Positions 1-11,284 of a stretch of 64,000 nucleotides of DNA are shown here, piece by piece. Position numbers and translations under genes: made by a program. The notes under the pieces are model-generated. The model saw nothing but the letters and a program-made list of their open reading frames with translations, was not told the DNA's origin and searched no databases. This DNA is from Liolophura sinensis (Eukaryota; Mollusca; Polyplacophora; Chitonida; Chitonidae), in assembly GCF_032854445.1 (NCBI RefSeq), contig NC_088295.1:77838028-77902027 (forward strand), read 5' to 3'. Every line of letters starts with the position of its first letter. Within the stretch, counting starts at the first letter, position 1.

Positions 1-18
1 GTATCATGTTTGTGCCAG

Positions 19-2227
19 GCGTATTTGCTTCCTGGAGACTGTGGCCGGGGTACCTGGCATGGTGGCAGCCATGACACGGCATCTCCATTCTCTCAGAAGG
101 CTACGGAGAGATTATGGTTGGATTCACACTCTCCTCGGTGAGCCTCAGACCCTGAAGAAGTTTTATACCTACTTTGGAATGATTCACAATCTTATTATTG
201 TTGTCTCTCAGACAACAAAGGCCTAGTTTAATTCATCAGTGAATTGCGGAATCATTCTGTAATGTTACCTGCTTATCAGAAACAAGACATTAACTTCCTG
301 ATCAACATTTTGAGATTTCATGCAAAATGAGAATCTTATATGTCATTTTTAATCTGCTTCAGAAAACTTTATTGTAGAATCGCGACGGTATGTCATGTCC
401 ACCCAGACAATTCTCAAGCTTAAACCTATGATAGGAAGCGGAAATGCAAACTGCCTGTCTTCTGGATAGTTGTTTATATTAGATCTCATTAGGTAAGGCT
501 TACTATGTTTTATATCACTGAGGTAATCATGAACTCACCTTGACTATTGGTGACTTGTTTTCTATCTTCTCTTTAATGGCATGTTTTCTTTGTCTCATTC
601 AGAGGAAGCAGAAAATGAGCGGATGCATCTGATGACAGCCATGCAGTTGAAGAAACCGTCTCTTGTATTTAGACTGTCTGTTGTGTTTGCTCAAGGTAAA
701 TGAAGACTTGTTTGGACTGATATGATGGAGAATCTTTCCTGCTTACAGTAATTACGTTCCAAATCGTTTAGTCTGTTATTCCTTCATGTCTTCTTGCGAT
801 GACATTTAGGGAACAAAAAAGTAGCGTTTTACTCATGCATTGCAAGAGAACTTTGTTCAGTTCAGCTTCAGATGTTAGCCATTTCACGATAAAGGGTATC
901 TTATTCATGTAGTGTTTTGGATAACTCTTATGATTGAGACCATTCTATCATACGCACGTCATTATCCGTTCTCTATATATATTTGAATACCGACGGTACT
1001 TGGGAAGGCCTGTCAGCAATCTGCAGATGGTCGTGGGTTTCCCCCGAGCTCTGCCTAGTTTCCTCCCACCATAATGCTGGTCGCCGTCGGATAAGTGAAA
1101 TATTCTTGAGTATAGCGTATAACACCAATCAAATAAATAAATAAATAAAATTATATTTGAATATTATATATGTTCTTTACAGGTGTGTTTGTTACCATGT
1201 TCAGTGCTGGCTACCTAATCAGCCCCACCTTCTGTCATCGCTTTGTTGGGTACCTGGAAGAAGAGGCAGTCAAAACCTACACAAAATGCTTAGAGGTATT
1301 CGTTTTGACACAAAAGTACACATGTGAAGGATAAACAAAAGATTAATAAAACGAAACTTCAGAATTCAAACAACGGTAGAACTACTTTACTACGATTGTG
1401 TCGTTACCCTATACACCAGCACAGCGGAGGCAGATTTTACCAGGACACAATCCTAATATTACTCTGGGTCATGTGATACACTGCACTGACGATTAACCCT
1501 GATTTGGAATTCAATATTTGTTTGGTAGAGGTCTGGAGGATACTATCTTGCCGCAGAGTCTTTGAAAATCTGCAGAATTTTTGTTTTGGCGCATTATTCA
1601 GAAGTTTTGGAATACTGAGAAAACTGGGCGGGATCTTGATTTTGAGTATTAATCAGTATTGTTTGTACAGTCTCCTTTTTAGGTAGGCAGTGTACAGTGT
1701 TTGATCATTCATGACTGTTTTGGCCATTTCAGGACATTGACAATGGGCCAATGACCCACTGGAAAACACACCCTGCACCGGAATTGGCCGTCAGATATTG
1801 GCAGCTTGCGGTAAGAACCTTTTGTTTTTACTGTAACTCAAAATCTTTATTTAATGTCACCTCACCGAGTACCTGACAGACTCTGAGATGTAAAATCGAA
1901 ACAGATTAGCAGAAGCTAGATGTTGAATAGGCATGGTGCTATAGTACCTAACGAAGGATAATGTACCCACTGAACCAACGAGTCTTTCTTTTCTTCATGC
2001 TATGGTTTTTCGACGTGACTTTGCTGTTATATGCGGTCTGCATCATTGCAGGGTATGTATGATGTTTTTCAAGCAATGTACATCTGTCTTCCCTGTTTCA
2101 GCCTGACAGCACCATGAGGGATGTAATCTTAGCCATTCGGGCAGACGAGGCACATCACCGAACAGTTAACCATACCTTGGCTTCATTAAAGGAGGACGAT
2201 TATAACCCTTACAAGCCTGGAAAATAG
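19..2227 (+). CDS. AOX: Alternative oxidase, copy A (5' part outside window)
   Basis: Mitochondrial alternative oxidase: a di-iron ubiquinol oxidase of the inner membrane that passes electrons from ubiquinol to oxygen and bypasses complexes III and IV. Five exons are visible: 19-137, 603-695, 1183-1295, 1733-1810 and 2102-2227 (stop TAG). All junctions are GT-AG and the joined frame is open, giving 175 residues. All di-iron ligand motifs are present in order: [30 protein letters not shown] and [12 protein letters not shown]. The protein ends NPYKPGK, the C-terminal motif typical of animal AOX. The mitochondrial presequence and N-terminal half lie left of the window; bases 1-18 are the end of an intron. 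A SINE sits in the second visible intron. The downstream neighbour, copy B, is convergent and about 80% identical by eye over the shared part. No lesion is visible, so this copy looks functional. Confidence 0.93.
997..1149 (+). repeat. SINE family 1 copy in AOX-A intron
   Basis: The 3' part of the commonest SINE in this window. It runs from a TGGGAAGG-like start through GTGGGTTTCCCCCGAGC and ATAAGTGAAATATTCTTGAG to an AAAT-repeat tail. The tRNA-like head is missing. It lies between the second and third visible exons of AOX copy A, in sense orientation. Confidence 0.85.
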
Positions 2228-3893
2228 CAGGCTTTTGTATTTTGTGCACCTCAAAGTTAATGAGACGTACTCACCAGCAGTGGACACCAGCAGTGCTATT
2301 AGTTAAATACCACTCCCACTCGAACGGTTAGCCTTCCAAAAACCAGGAGCGCCAGTGGTTTATATTGGCTACTGTTATATTGTGTGCTGGTTTATCGGTC
2401 GTGCTAGACAGTGGAATCTTTCTGTCAGTATCTTTGCAAATCAAGACGGTGATAACTGCGGTACAAATGCAAACACCAGCATCCCTCTCTACCATTAGCA
2501 CAGTGACACCTTCCCTTCAAAACCATGACAGGGACACATTTCCATAGGATAAGGTCTGATGATTGGTTAGCAGATGCATCATATTCTATTACTATAAGCA
2601 CACGAGGTGTTGCTTCAATCTCAGCCTGGGAGAGGAAACCCACGAGCTTCCCTGCCTCTCGTATAGTCGCTAAATGATCTTGCATAAAGCAGTTGGAGAT
2701 CACTTGCCACACACCAGTATGGCGTACATACTGAGCTCGTTCAATGGGTGAAAATCTGTGCGTCACAGATTGAAAACTCAGTTTCTTAACAAAGACCGAT
2801 GGTTATCTTCTGGGAATTTTCCCCAATAAGTAATTGTAATTAGGAGAGTGAAACCTTCCCCTAAAAAAACAGTGATCTAACACAATTGAAAACAAAGCAA
2901 TTACACGTTCCCTTCTAGGTAGAACACAGAAAATATCCATTATAGTATGATTCGTCAAATTATCTGAAAGGAGAAAATTGTACCTCACTGTAAAAAGCAA
3001 GATTGCTTCTTTGTCGATGTCTACCTGTTGACTAGCGCTGAAATATTGCCTGTGTGGCGTTAAGCCATAATCACTTATTCATTCTACCTGTTAACACTCA
3101 GCAAAATATAGCAATGAGGCATTGCTGAGTACAGTAATTTCAAGCCTGAGACTCAAGACTGAGATACTGTAGTATCAATATTTATTTAGTATCAATATTT
3201 ATTTGAAGGTGGTATTGGTGATGTTGTCTGTCTAATATTGTGCCTGGTATTGGTTTTGATACAAATTTCTATTAGTTCATTCATCATGATTATCGCATAT
3301 TTTACGGACCTATAAAGCCTCACTGGAACAAAAACACTCTCATAAATGTCCCTTTTCTCCACATTTCTTGTGCTTTTTAGACTTTTTTGTATGTTTTTGT
3401 AAGGTTTTGTTTGTGTATGTCTGGAAACGTTTGTACGTTATGATAATTGTTTGGTATAAATATGGTTTGTCCTTAACATTTACCTGTACTTGTTATTTAA
3501 CTTTGGTGCTTGTAAATATACCTGGGTAACAGTTTCCCTTAGCATGTCAGGTTTAAGACATAGTGATACGGAATCGTCTTTCATTTCAACAAAACATATT
3601 TGTGGCTTTTGAAAATATGTCTGCATGCAATACATAGCCTTTGTCTTCTTGAGAAAGAACGATCAGAAGAATATGTATTTTCTGGTTATTAATCATTAAC
3701 TGGTTTTATGAGAGCGGAGAATGTTTTTAATTGGACAAACCTAATAAAGTTGCACCCAGCGATATCTAATTATAGTTATTGACTTCACAATTTCTGTCTG
3801 ACTCCTGATACTTCTGTTAATTTACAATTTTCAGTATGTTCAATTTTAATGCGGAACTTTTCCCCACTAAAGTTTCCCCGCAAAGGCAATAAA
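2228..3893 (+). other. Probable 3' UTR of AOX copy A
   Basis: This stretch follows the stop codon of copy A and contains no exon of any recognised family. Canonical poly(A) signals AATAAA occur at 3743-3748 and 3888-3893, so a 3' UTR of about 1.5-1.7 kb is possible. An antisense open frame of 113 codons at 2425-2766 matches no family I recognise and has no supporting splice signals. The UTR extent is inferred from signals only. Confidence 0.4.
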
Positions 3894-3949
3894 CATTAAC
3901 ACCAAATATACAAAAACAAGAAGCTCATCGAACTATTTACAGCAGTGCG

Positions 3950-3955
3950 TTTATT
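3950..3955 (-). other. Candidate poly(A) signal of AOX copy B
   Basis: AATAAA on the minus strand (TTTATT as printed), about 970 bases beyond the stop codon of copy B. With the plus-strand signals at 3743 and 3888, it suggests that the two convergent AOX transcripts end close together and may overlap slightly. Confidence 0.35.
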
Positions 3956-4423
3956 TTATAAAGTATGCAACCATGAAATGTTTATCCCCAAAAAAGTCTG
4001 GATTGCAGTATACTCCAACAACAGCCCTTCTCAGACACACTATGGCGTGTATCAGTCTAAAGTCTGCGAAATGCGAAGGACTGCGTCGGGATTTTTTTTT
4101 GCATCCTTGTAAACTTTTAACAAAAAATGACGTAAATATGTGCAAAACATGGCATTACATGTATAAAGCATGGTCAAGCTGTACGCGATAAAACTTCCTA
4201 ATTTAGTCCAGCAAACATCTATAGTACACCGGCGTCTGAACGACGTCAAACTGACGCCAGTTACACAGTATTTGTACAGGTTTTGTGCGCGCCTAAATAC
4301 ATGTAATAACGTGAGAAAAGACGTCGCTCAATAATAAAAAAAAATAAAGCTTCACAACTCATCCTGATATTATTTACATTCCCAATCACATAGTCAAATT
4401 TGCAGATATCTTTTTCAGCCTCA

Positions 4424-4665
4424 CTGTAAATCTCACTTTGTTACAAGAGCACATTTGCAACCCTGCAAGATTTATCAATCTGCTAATCAACCAACTTTAC
4501 CTTTCAAGCTGTAAATCTTGTTTGGTTACAAGTGCTCATTTGTTACCATTCAAGGTTTACATGTTCGATTCTGCTTATCAACCAACTTGACTATTCTAGC
4601 AGTAAATCTTATCTGGTTACAAGTGCACATTTGTAACCTCGTAAGATTTACCATTCTACTATATA
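4424..4665. repeat. Three degenerate tandem copies, about 85-92 bp each
   Basis: Related blocks containing GGTTACAAGTGC-like and CATTTGTTACC-like segments start near 4424, 4510 and 4602. Each is followed by a short AAGGTTTAC or AAGATTTA segment. They lie downstream of the stop codon of AOX copy B, within its probable 3' UTR on the minus strand. Confidence 0.6.
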
Positions 4666-4749
4666 CTTCGACAATCTCCCAGTTTCTTCTGGAACACGCG
4701 TGCAGAGCCACGACAACCGTGCTCGCCTATTCGCTAAATGTAAATGAGC

Positions 4750-4753
<4 letters not shown>

Positions 4754-4790
<37 letters not shown>
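4754..4790. repeat. (TA)n microsatellite
   Basis: About 18 uninterrupted TA dinucleotides, located in the probable 3' UTR of AOX copy B. Confidence 0.95.
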
Positions 4791-4795
<5 letters not shown>

Positions 4796-4923
4796 ATATG
4801 GCACACCTTGCTTGGATGAAGGGAGTCGCGTATGTAGGAGAGATCTGCTTGGTGTACACCGTCTCCTGACTCCGCCCGTGAGTATCTTCTCGCAGCTGAG
4901 TAGATGAACTGGTGAGTGACAGA

Positions 4924-7900
4924 TCAGAATCCCGGGGGATAAGGATTATAATCATTCGGCCTGAGAGCAGCAAACGTGTGGTTGACCAGCCGATGATGAG
5001 CCTCATCAGCACGGATAGCTAAGATGACGTCACGCATAGAAGCCTCGCTCTGTGAAACCAAGCACAAAAACCATGTTCAAAAAGTAAACAGGTATATTGT
5101 GAGTTTTTTACAACAGCTAAGGTTATATAAATGTTGTCACAACATTGCCCACACCCGAGATTGATGATTTATATATTATTCTTATAAATTGTTCAAAATA
5201 AACGTTGCATGTGAGGATCAGGATGGAAACAAAACTAGTAACTTCTAATATGTCATACGTTTCTCAACTATCTCATACAAGGAATAAGCTGATGGGCATT
5301 CGAGAGCAACGTACATTTTAAACACCTTGTCAGAGAATAATCTGTCAAATTTGAAATTCTCCTGACATTATATATAAAACATAGTACTAGTATAGATTTT
5401 TACTGAAATGTTTCTCTATTATAATGGGTTTAATACTCATAAAATTAATAAGCTTAAAATATACAAGAAAAAGGAAGTCTTACATCTAACTGCCAGTATC
5501 TGATAGCAAGTTCTGGGGCAGGAACCGTTCTCCATACCTTCATTCTACCATTTCCGTCTATGTCCTACAAAAATAATGAAATCTTATTATTAGGCAGTTT
5601 ATTTTGAGGGCGTGTGACCATGAATGACGTAGCTTTGTACATACTGACCGATGTCGAAAATATCGAGATACACCGGTCATGCTTTGCCGTCACTTTCCTT
5701 AATACTAATGATTCTTTCATTTGTGTAAGACCTACCATGCCATCCATCACATTTTCGCATAAAAAAGGCGCTTGAAAATACAATACATGAAACATAACAC
5801 TTAGGTTTTGGTCATTAAAACACACAAGAGGCCAACACAGTCCCACTTCGAGCATGTACTGCAAAGATGTTAGGATAAAACATGTGAACATCTAAACTTT
5901 GCCAAGAATATCCGCCATCTGCATGAAGGAATGTTTTCTCTACAGTGCACATATACAACCACTTACAGATTTGTAGCTAGCTAAATATGTATACTTACCT
6001 CCAGACACTTTGTATAGGTTTTGACAGCTTCTTCCTCCAGGTAACCGACAAATCGATGACAGAATTTGGGACTGATCAGATAAGAAGCACTGAACATGGT
6101 CACAAACACACCTGGAATACAGACAAATTAAGCAAATGAAACATAAGATCTTTAGGTATTTATCAAGTTAAGGTGTATAAATCTTTTGGGCACGTTCGAG
6201 ATGTGAGTGCAATACCATTTTCAGAATTTGAAATTCCTCTACTTCCATTGTCTCTGGGCCTTGATGACTAACATTAGTCTAACATGAAGTTCACTGGAGA
6301 CCACTTGTCTTCTACCATTATGACATGTCACACGCGGAAAAGTAAGCCAGTATACAACTTGCCAAAGCTGGTTTACTAGCTCTGGGCACTCGAGTTTCCT
6401 CGACTCATATTTTGACCACCATCGTGTATTTATTTATTTATTTATTTGCTGAATGTTTTACGCCATACGTAGAGAAAATTTCACTTATACGATGGCGTCT
6501 AGCACTATTGAAGGGGAAAACCGGGCAGAGCCGGCCGGAAACTCACGGCCACACGCTAAACACCTGGGTAAAGGAGGCCCCCATCATCGTATAGGTGAAA
6601 ATTATTGAGTATAGCGATAATCAACAATCAGAACGGTAATTGAGGAACACTTCTTGACGAAAATGTACAAATTATTCCATTATAGCATACCTTGGGAGCA
6701 TACCACAGCCAAACGGAAGAACCAGGAAGGTTTACGTAACTGAAGAGCGGTCAACAAGTGCATCCTCTCGTTCTCTGCTTCCTCTATAAACATAGTGAAG
6801 AGGAAGGTTAATTCCATTACTGGATTACCCAAACCCACAGACAACAAGAATGCCCGCAATTTAAGTGAGCTCTCATGAATTTCTCATACCGTCCTATGTA
6901 TTGATGCGGTCCTGTATTTGAATGTATTCGCAGGATTTCTGGATTCCATGGTTCTACCAATGAGTTCCTCAAGGGTTTGCTCTGTATGTTAAAATTTAAT
7001 GCTAGCCATGGTGAGAACAAATCCGTTACTGAGACAACAACTGCATATGACCCTACATTATCGGATATATGACCTTCGTTGAATGTCCTCTATCGTTTGC
7101 CTTAAAGTAACAGAAAGCTAAAATATGAAGTAAGGTTCACCATAAAGACAACTGAAAACTATGCGTAAAAAGGCTTTCATTTATTTTTTTAGATGTTTTG
7201 AAGAGTGCTGAAATGCATTCAAATATTTGAATTCTATGGTGGCCTTTATGAGCCATCATGACCGGAAGGAAGGGAATTTTTGTTTTTAGTCATGGGTAAA
7301 AAGAGTTATTCCAACACTCAGGGTGGTAATTAGAGTTGAGAAATCTTCCCGTGACGTCAGAGTTCCTAAAATTCCACCTTAGATTCAAACTTTTGAACAT
7401 CTTTTTCTCTCTTCACAAAAATCTAAGAAAATAAAGGAAAGTATATATTTACGCATAGTTTTAAGTGGTCTATTAAGTGATACCTACTTCGATTTTCCTT
7501 TAACTATTTTATGTCTTCTGCGTTCCATCTGAGTAAATACAAAGGAGTGTTCAACCTTATATATTGACAAGGTGCACAGTCTTAAAGAACTAAGGAAATT
7601 TTTTACGCAAACCAGATTGCCACACTGCATATACTAGTCTGTTGTGGTGCTCACATTGTGTAAACCAAAGAGGGTTGCTTAGCCACATACACTATCCCCA
7701 GTCCTCAGTTTGAGTAAATCCAGTTGGTTTCCCATGCACTTGTTCCAACGAATACCCCCTCCTGATTCAGTCAAGTATAATGCAGACTCTGATTCTACAT
7801 GCTTGGAATTTGGTTGAAACAGAGCAACGTGCTGTAACTTTGTGAGCTTTATCCTGTAATCTAGCCCCGCTACCCTCTTCCACGGGTCAAATAACATAGA

Positions 7901-10900
7901 AGAACCTTGACAGTGAAATTAACTAATTAATTTGTTTATCTGGCAACAAGTACCTGTGATGGCGATTTTAGCTTATCACACAAATAGTTACCGAGGAGAG
8001 TGTGGATCCAGCCGTAATCTCTTTTCATCCGTCTCAGGGAGTGGAGATGACGCGTCATGGCGGCCACCATACCGGGCACGGCCGCTACGGTCTCCAAGAA
8101 GCAAATCCGACTAAAACAATAACAGGCAAGATTGATTTTATTCATTTATTCATTTGATTGGATTTTTATGGCGTACTCAAGAAAATTTCACTTGCACGAC
8201 AGCGGCCAGCACTATGGTGGGAGGAAACCGAACAGGGCCCTCTGAAAACCCACGACTATCCGCAGGCTGCTAGTAAATCTTCCACCCATAACAGGAGAGG
8301 ACAGGCAAGTTTAAAGTGTTGAGCGTAACGTATATCAAACTCTTGAAAAGAGTGGTGTTCTGTACCAGAAATTATTGCTGAGACTCCAGAATCTCCTTAG
8401 ATACCTTCCTCTCTTATGATATAAACAAAAATATATTCAAATACAAAAGGAACTGCTAGCTGTGTGCCCTATTTATATCTACAGACTAGAAGTTGGAATA
8501 ATGGCATTTTGTCTTTGCCGCTACATTGGAATTAGGCCGTTTGTCTAAGCAGGTTTACTTCCGCTGGACTACAAGTGTTGCGATGTTACACGAACATTTC
8601 TGCTGAATCTGCACATGGAGTTTAACGCTATTTTTCATGCAGAACTATTATTATTTAGCTTATCAGGTTAATAATACTTACTTTAGCCATATTTTCTCGT
8701 TTCTATCTCCTCTGTTGAAACCGGAAAGAAAATCAAAACTTTTCCTCAGAAGCTGGACGGCGTTGAACGCCAACTGAAACGTGATGAACAATTTGATGGT
8801 CAACCCTGAGAAAGAGGCTGGTTAACCGTGATGAATAATGTGACGGTCAGTAATATTGATGGTCAACCTTTACGAGCAATAGATTCCTGAACCGTAGCCA
8901 ACAATATGACTGCCAGTTGTTAACTGTAATGAATAATATGAAATAATATGAAAAACCTTGATAATGGTCAACCGTTAGAAAAAACCTGATGCTGAGTGGA
9001 GATGGACAATGTGATCACGCTAACCGTGTTTTAAAAAATGATCATCTTGAGAAGCGTTTACAAAGCACGCATAGCATTATACGTACATACTTAGTATACC
9101 GAAAATACATCCGTTTTGAGCAAAGAACTGCGTCCAAAACTCTGCTGATAACTTCTAACAGAAATTCTGGTAAAAACGAAAGTAAGAGCTGACTTATTTA
9201 CCTATGAGCAATGTGGTGTGAAATGTTGAGAGCCTAACATTTTTTTAAAACCTCAGGGCTGTCAGACAGGCTTAACCGTTGTCAGAGAAAACCTTACCTT
9301 GTCAACCATAGTGTCTGGTTCATTGTGTGTAATCCGCACTTCCTCCACTTCCTTCTCTGACCTGGAGTCATGAAATAAGAATCATTCATATTAGATCCAT
9401 TACTTCATCCGTTATTGTGCTGCAACTGCTACAAAGTGCATGGAGCAAAAATCCAATGAAATATAACCAAATGTTTATAAACCCGTCCAAATGAACAAGA
9501 AATCTTCCATGCCAAGCCCGATTTCGTCAATGCGGATCTGTCCATCACAAATCCAACCTGAATTGTGTTTCGGACTAAAACTGATCATGATTTGTCTAAA
9601 AGATTATTTTAGGTAAAATGTTGTGAATAGTAAATGACGTGCATTTGCACCGATTTGATTAGGTTCGAATGAGAGACACGTCGTCGTTAAACAATGTATA
9701 TATATTATATTAAACTTTTAATTCCTTTTCTCCATCTGTGAAGGCGAAATATTCCTTAGATTTCTAATCTTTTAATACGTTTAAAACAGAACTCTCAGGC
9801 ATGACCATCAATATATGTATTTATAAGACCATATGGTATTGGGGTAAGTGAATGAATGAGGGACACTGAATAAAGTCCATACTCACCATATAGGATGTGG
9901 TAAGGTGTAAGTCCCCATAGGGAGGACATCCGAGGCAGGGGTCAGCTCCTCCGCTCTCAGTTTAGCCCTGTATAATGATCGAATGTTCATTGAGATTTAT
10001 CACTACTTACGATACAGTCATACTTTCAAAGTTCTTTCTGGCTTCTGTGCCGAGTTTTACTGTCAGTCATGAAAATTTGTCTTCCTGACAGCTTGATACA
10101 CGTAGTCTTGGGTTTGTGGAGATGAGTTAGTCAGTAATAATGGAAATCTGATTTATCCTTTTGGATACGCTGCATGAAAAATAAGCTTTAAGGCGGTGAA
10201 ATTTATATTACCTGAAATGTTGCAGTTTGCCAGGGTCGGGCATTGAGAGAACCCCGGGCTGTCTGTAGGCAGACTCTGCCACATCAATCTCCGCCTTAGT
10301 GGCAATAGACCGCAGAGCCTTGACGACGAACACAAACAGGCATTACATGTAAATACATACATATATGCATAACTATATATACGTTTTTATTCAAACTGAC
10401 TAACATAAGGATCATTCAGTAGATCTCTTTGTAGCTTTAAGATCTTCCTGCATGATTAGGAATGGAACAAGCGATAGATGATGATGGAAAATTATGTCGT
10501 AGTGACTAGGGAGGGAAAGAGAGTCAAAACTGAGAAGGTTGAAATATCGACAAACCAGGATGAGAGAGCTCAGGTTTGTCCATGTAACTGCATTCGAATA
10601 ATTAATTACAACTAGTAAGTGGGTTACAGCCACAGAAAAGGGTATATAATCTAAAAGTATCAATTCCAATTTTTTTTTTTGGCATAATACATACTCCGTT
10701 ATTTTTTATAGCACTGCTATTAAAAAAATTAAGTTAAAAGATTATATAGAGCTGTGTTTTACACGGTGTGAAGAAGTTTTATCACAATGAACTTTTTAAA
10801 ATCCTGTTTTTTTAACCCAAATTTGATTTCATCATTACTCACCAGATAAGCAAATAAATCATATAAATTTAATCAAAATTAATGAAATTATAAAGTGATC

Positions 10901-11123
10901 CGGTTGGTATAAAATGCATGAGGGCTTGTTTTATCCCAAGACAGAATCCCAAATAATTATCCTCACAGAAAATATCGAATACAACAGGCAAGCTTACCGT
11001 GAAGTTGCTGCCGCATCCCAAACTTTTGTTTGTCGTGTTACAGAAAGGTGAGGCCAGCAGCTTAACGTTCCTGGGCAACCCAATGCGCTGACACAGTGTG
11101 TATAATCCTTTCACAACAGCCAT
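4924..11123 (-). CDS. AOX: Alternative oxidase, copy B (complete)
   Basis: A second, complete alternative oxidase (mitochondrial ubiquinol:oxygen oxidoreductase). Exons in transcript order: 11123-10998, 10318-10212, 9967-9887, 9361-9298, 8773-8682, 8110-7992, 6783-6691, 6111-5999, 5564-5484 and 5049-4924 (stop TGA). They sum to 1002 bases, or 333 residues. Residues 1-42 contain K5, R13, R18, K21 and K33 but no acidic residue, as expected for a mitochondrial presequence. The core then reads [49 protein letters not shown] and [12 protein letters not shown], so every di-iron ligand is present. The last five exons match copy A in boundaries and length (119, 93, 113, 81 against 78, and 126). The C-terminus is NPYPPGF, unlike the NPYKPGK of copy A. 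The 8773 acceptor was chosen because it keeps the frame and gives the normal DKLAF junction. A TATA-like box and a CRE lie just upstream. Confidence 0.94.
6286..6401 (+). repeat. Dispersed repeat (SINE family 2) fragment
   Basis: The segment with TTCACTGGAGACCAC, a GTCACACGCGGAAAAG-like stretch and a GGGCACTCGAGTTTCCT-like end resembles 14700-14812 in the same orientation. It lies in an intron of AOX copy B, antisense to that gene. Confidence 0.5.
6424..6555 (-). repeat. SINE family 1 copy, minus orientation
   Basis: Begins with ATTTATTTATTTATTTG on the printed strand, then GTTTTACGCCATAC, TTTCACTTATACGATGGC and AAAACCGGGCAGAGCC. This is the reverse complement of the family 1 tail and body. 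It is intronic in AOX copy B. Confidence 0.75.
8141..8305 (-). repeat. SINE family 1 copy, minus orientation
   Basis: TTCATTTATTCATTTGATTG followed by TTTCACTTGCACGACAGCG, GGTGGGAGGAAACCG and CCACGACTATCCGCAGG. It starts about 30 bp upstream (gene direction) of the AOX copy B exon 8110-7992, in sense with that gene. Confidence 0.8.
8801..8990. repeat. Intronic degenerate repeats next to AOX-B exon 5
   Basis: GGTCAACC-type words recur at about 8799, 8867 and 8957, with TGATGAACAAT or TGATGAATAAT words between them (about 8783, 8830). On the gene strand these read GGTTGACCATC and ATTGTTCATCACG. The innermost copy forms the pyrimidine-rich acceptor region of the exon starting at 8773. Confidence 0.5.
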
Positions 11124-11248
11124 TGTGTTTGTTGGTCAACTGCTGCAAACGGGTCTTGACGAGAGATGTATGAGCACAGAAGCTCTAGCAGAAATCCGCA
11201 CTGGAGATAGACGAAAAAGAGAATGGGGATTAGGCCAAACTCCCTTGC

Positions 11249-11284
11249 TTATAAAGACGAACAGACGACCTGAACGTGACGTCA
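11249..11284 (-). promoter_or_regulatory. Candidate AOX-B promoter: TATA-like box and CRE
   Basis: On the minus strand, TTTATAAG (11256-11249) lies about 126 bases upstream of the ATG. A palindromic cAMP-response element TGACGTCA is at 11284-11277, about 20 bases further upstream. The spacing fits a small TATA promoter with a 5' UTR of about 100 bases. The motifs are seen directly; their function is inferred. Confidence 0.4.

Noticed and set aside
8682-8805. Longer version of AOX-B exon 5 starting at 8805
   Set aside because: The acceptor at 8806 looks acceptable but leaves the exon out of phase with the preceding one. The acceptor at 8774 keeps the frame and yields the expected DKLAF sequence.
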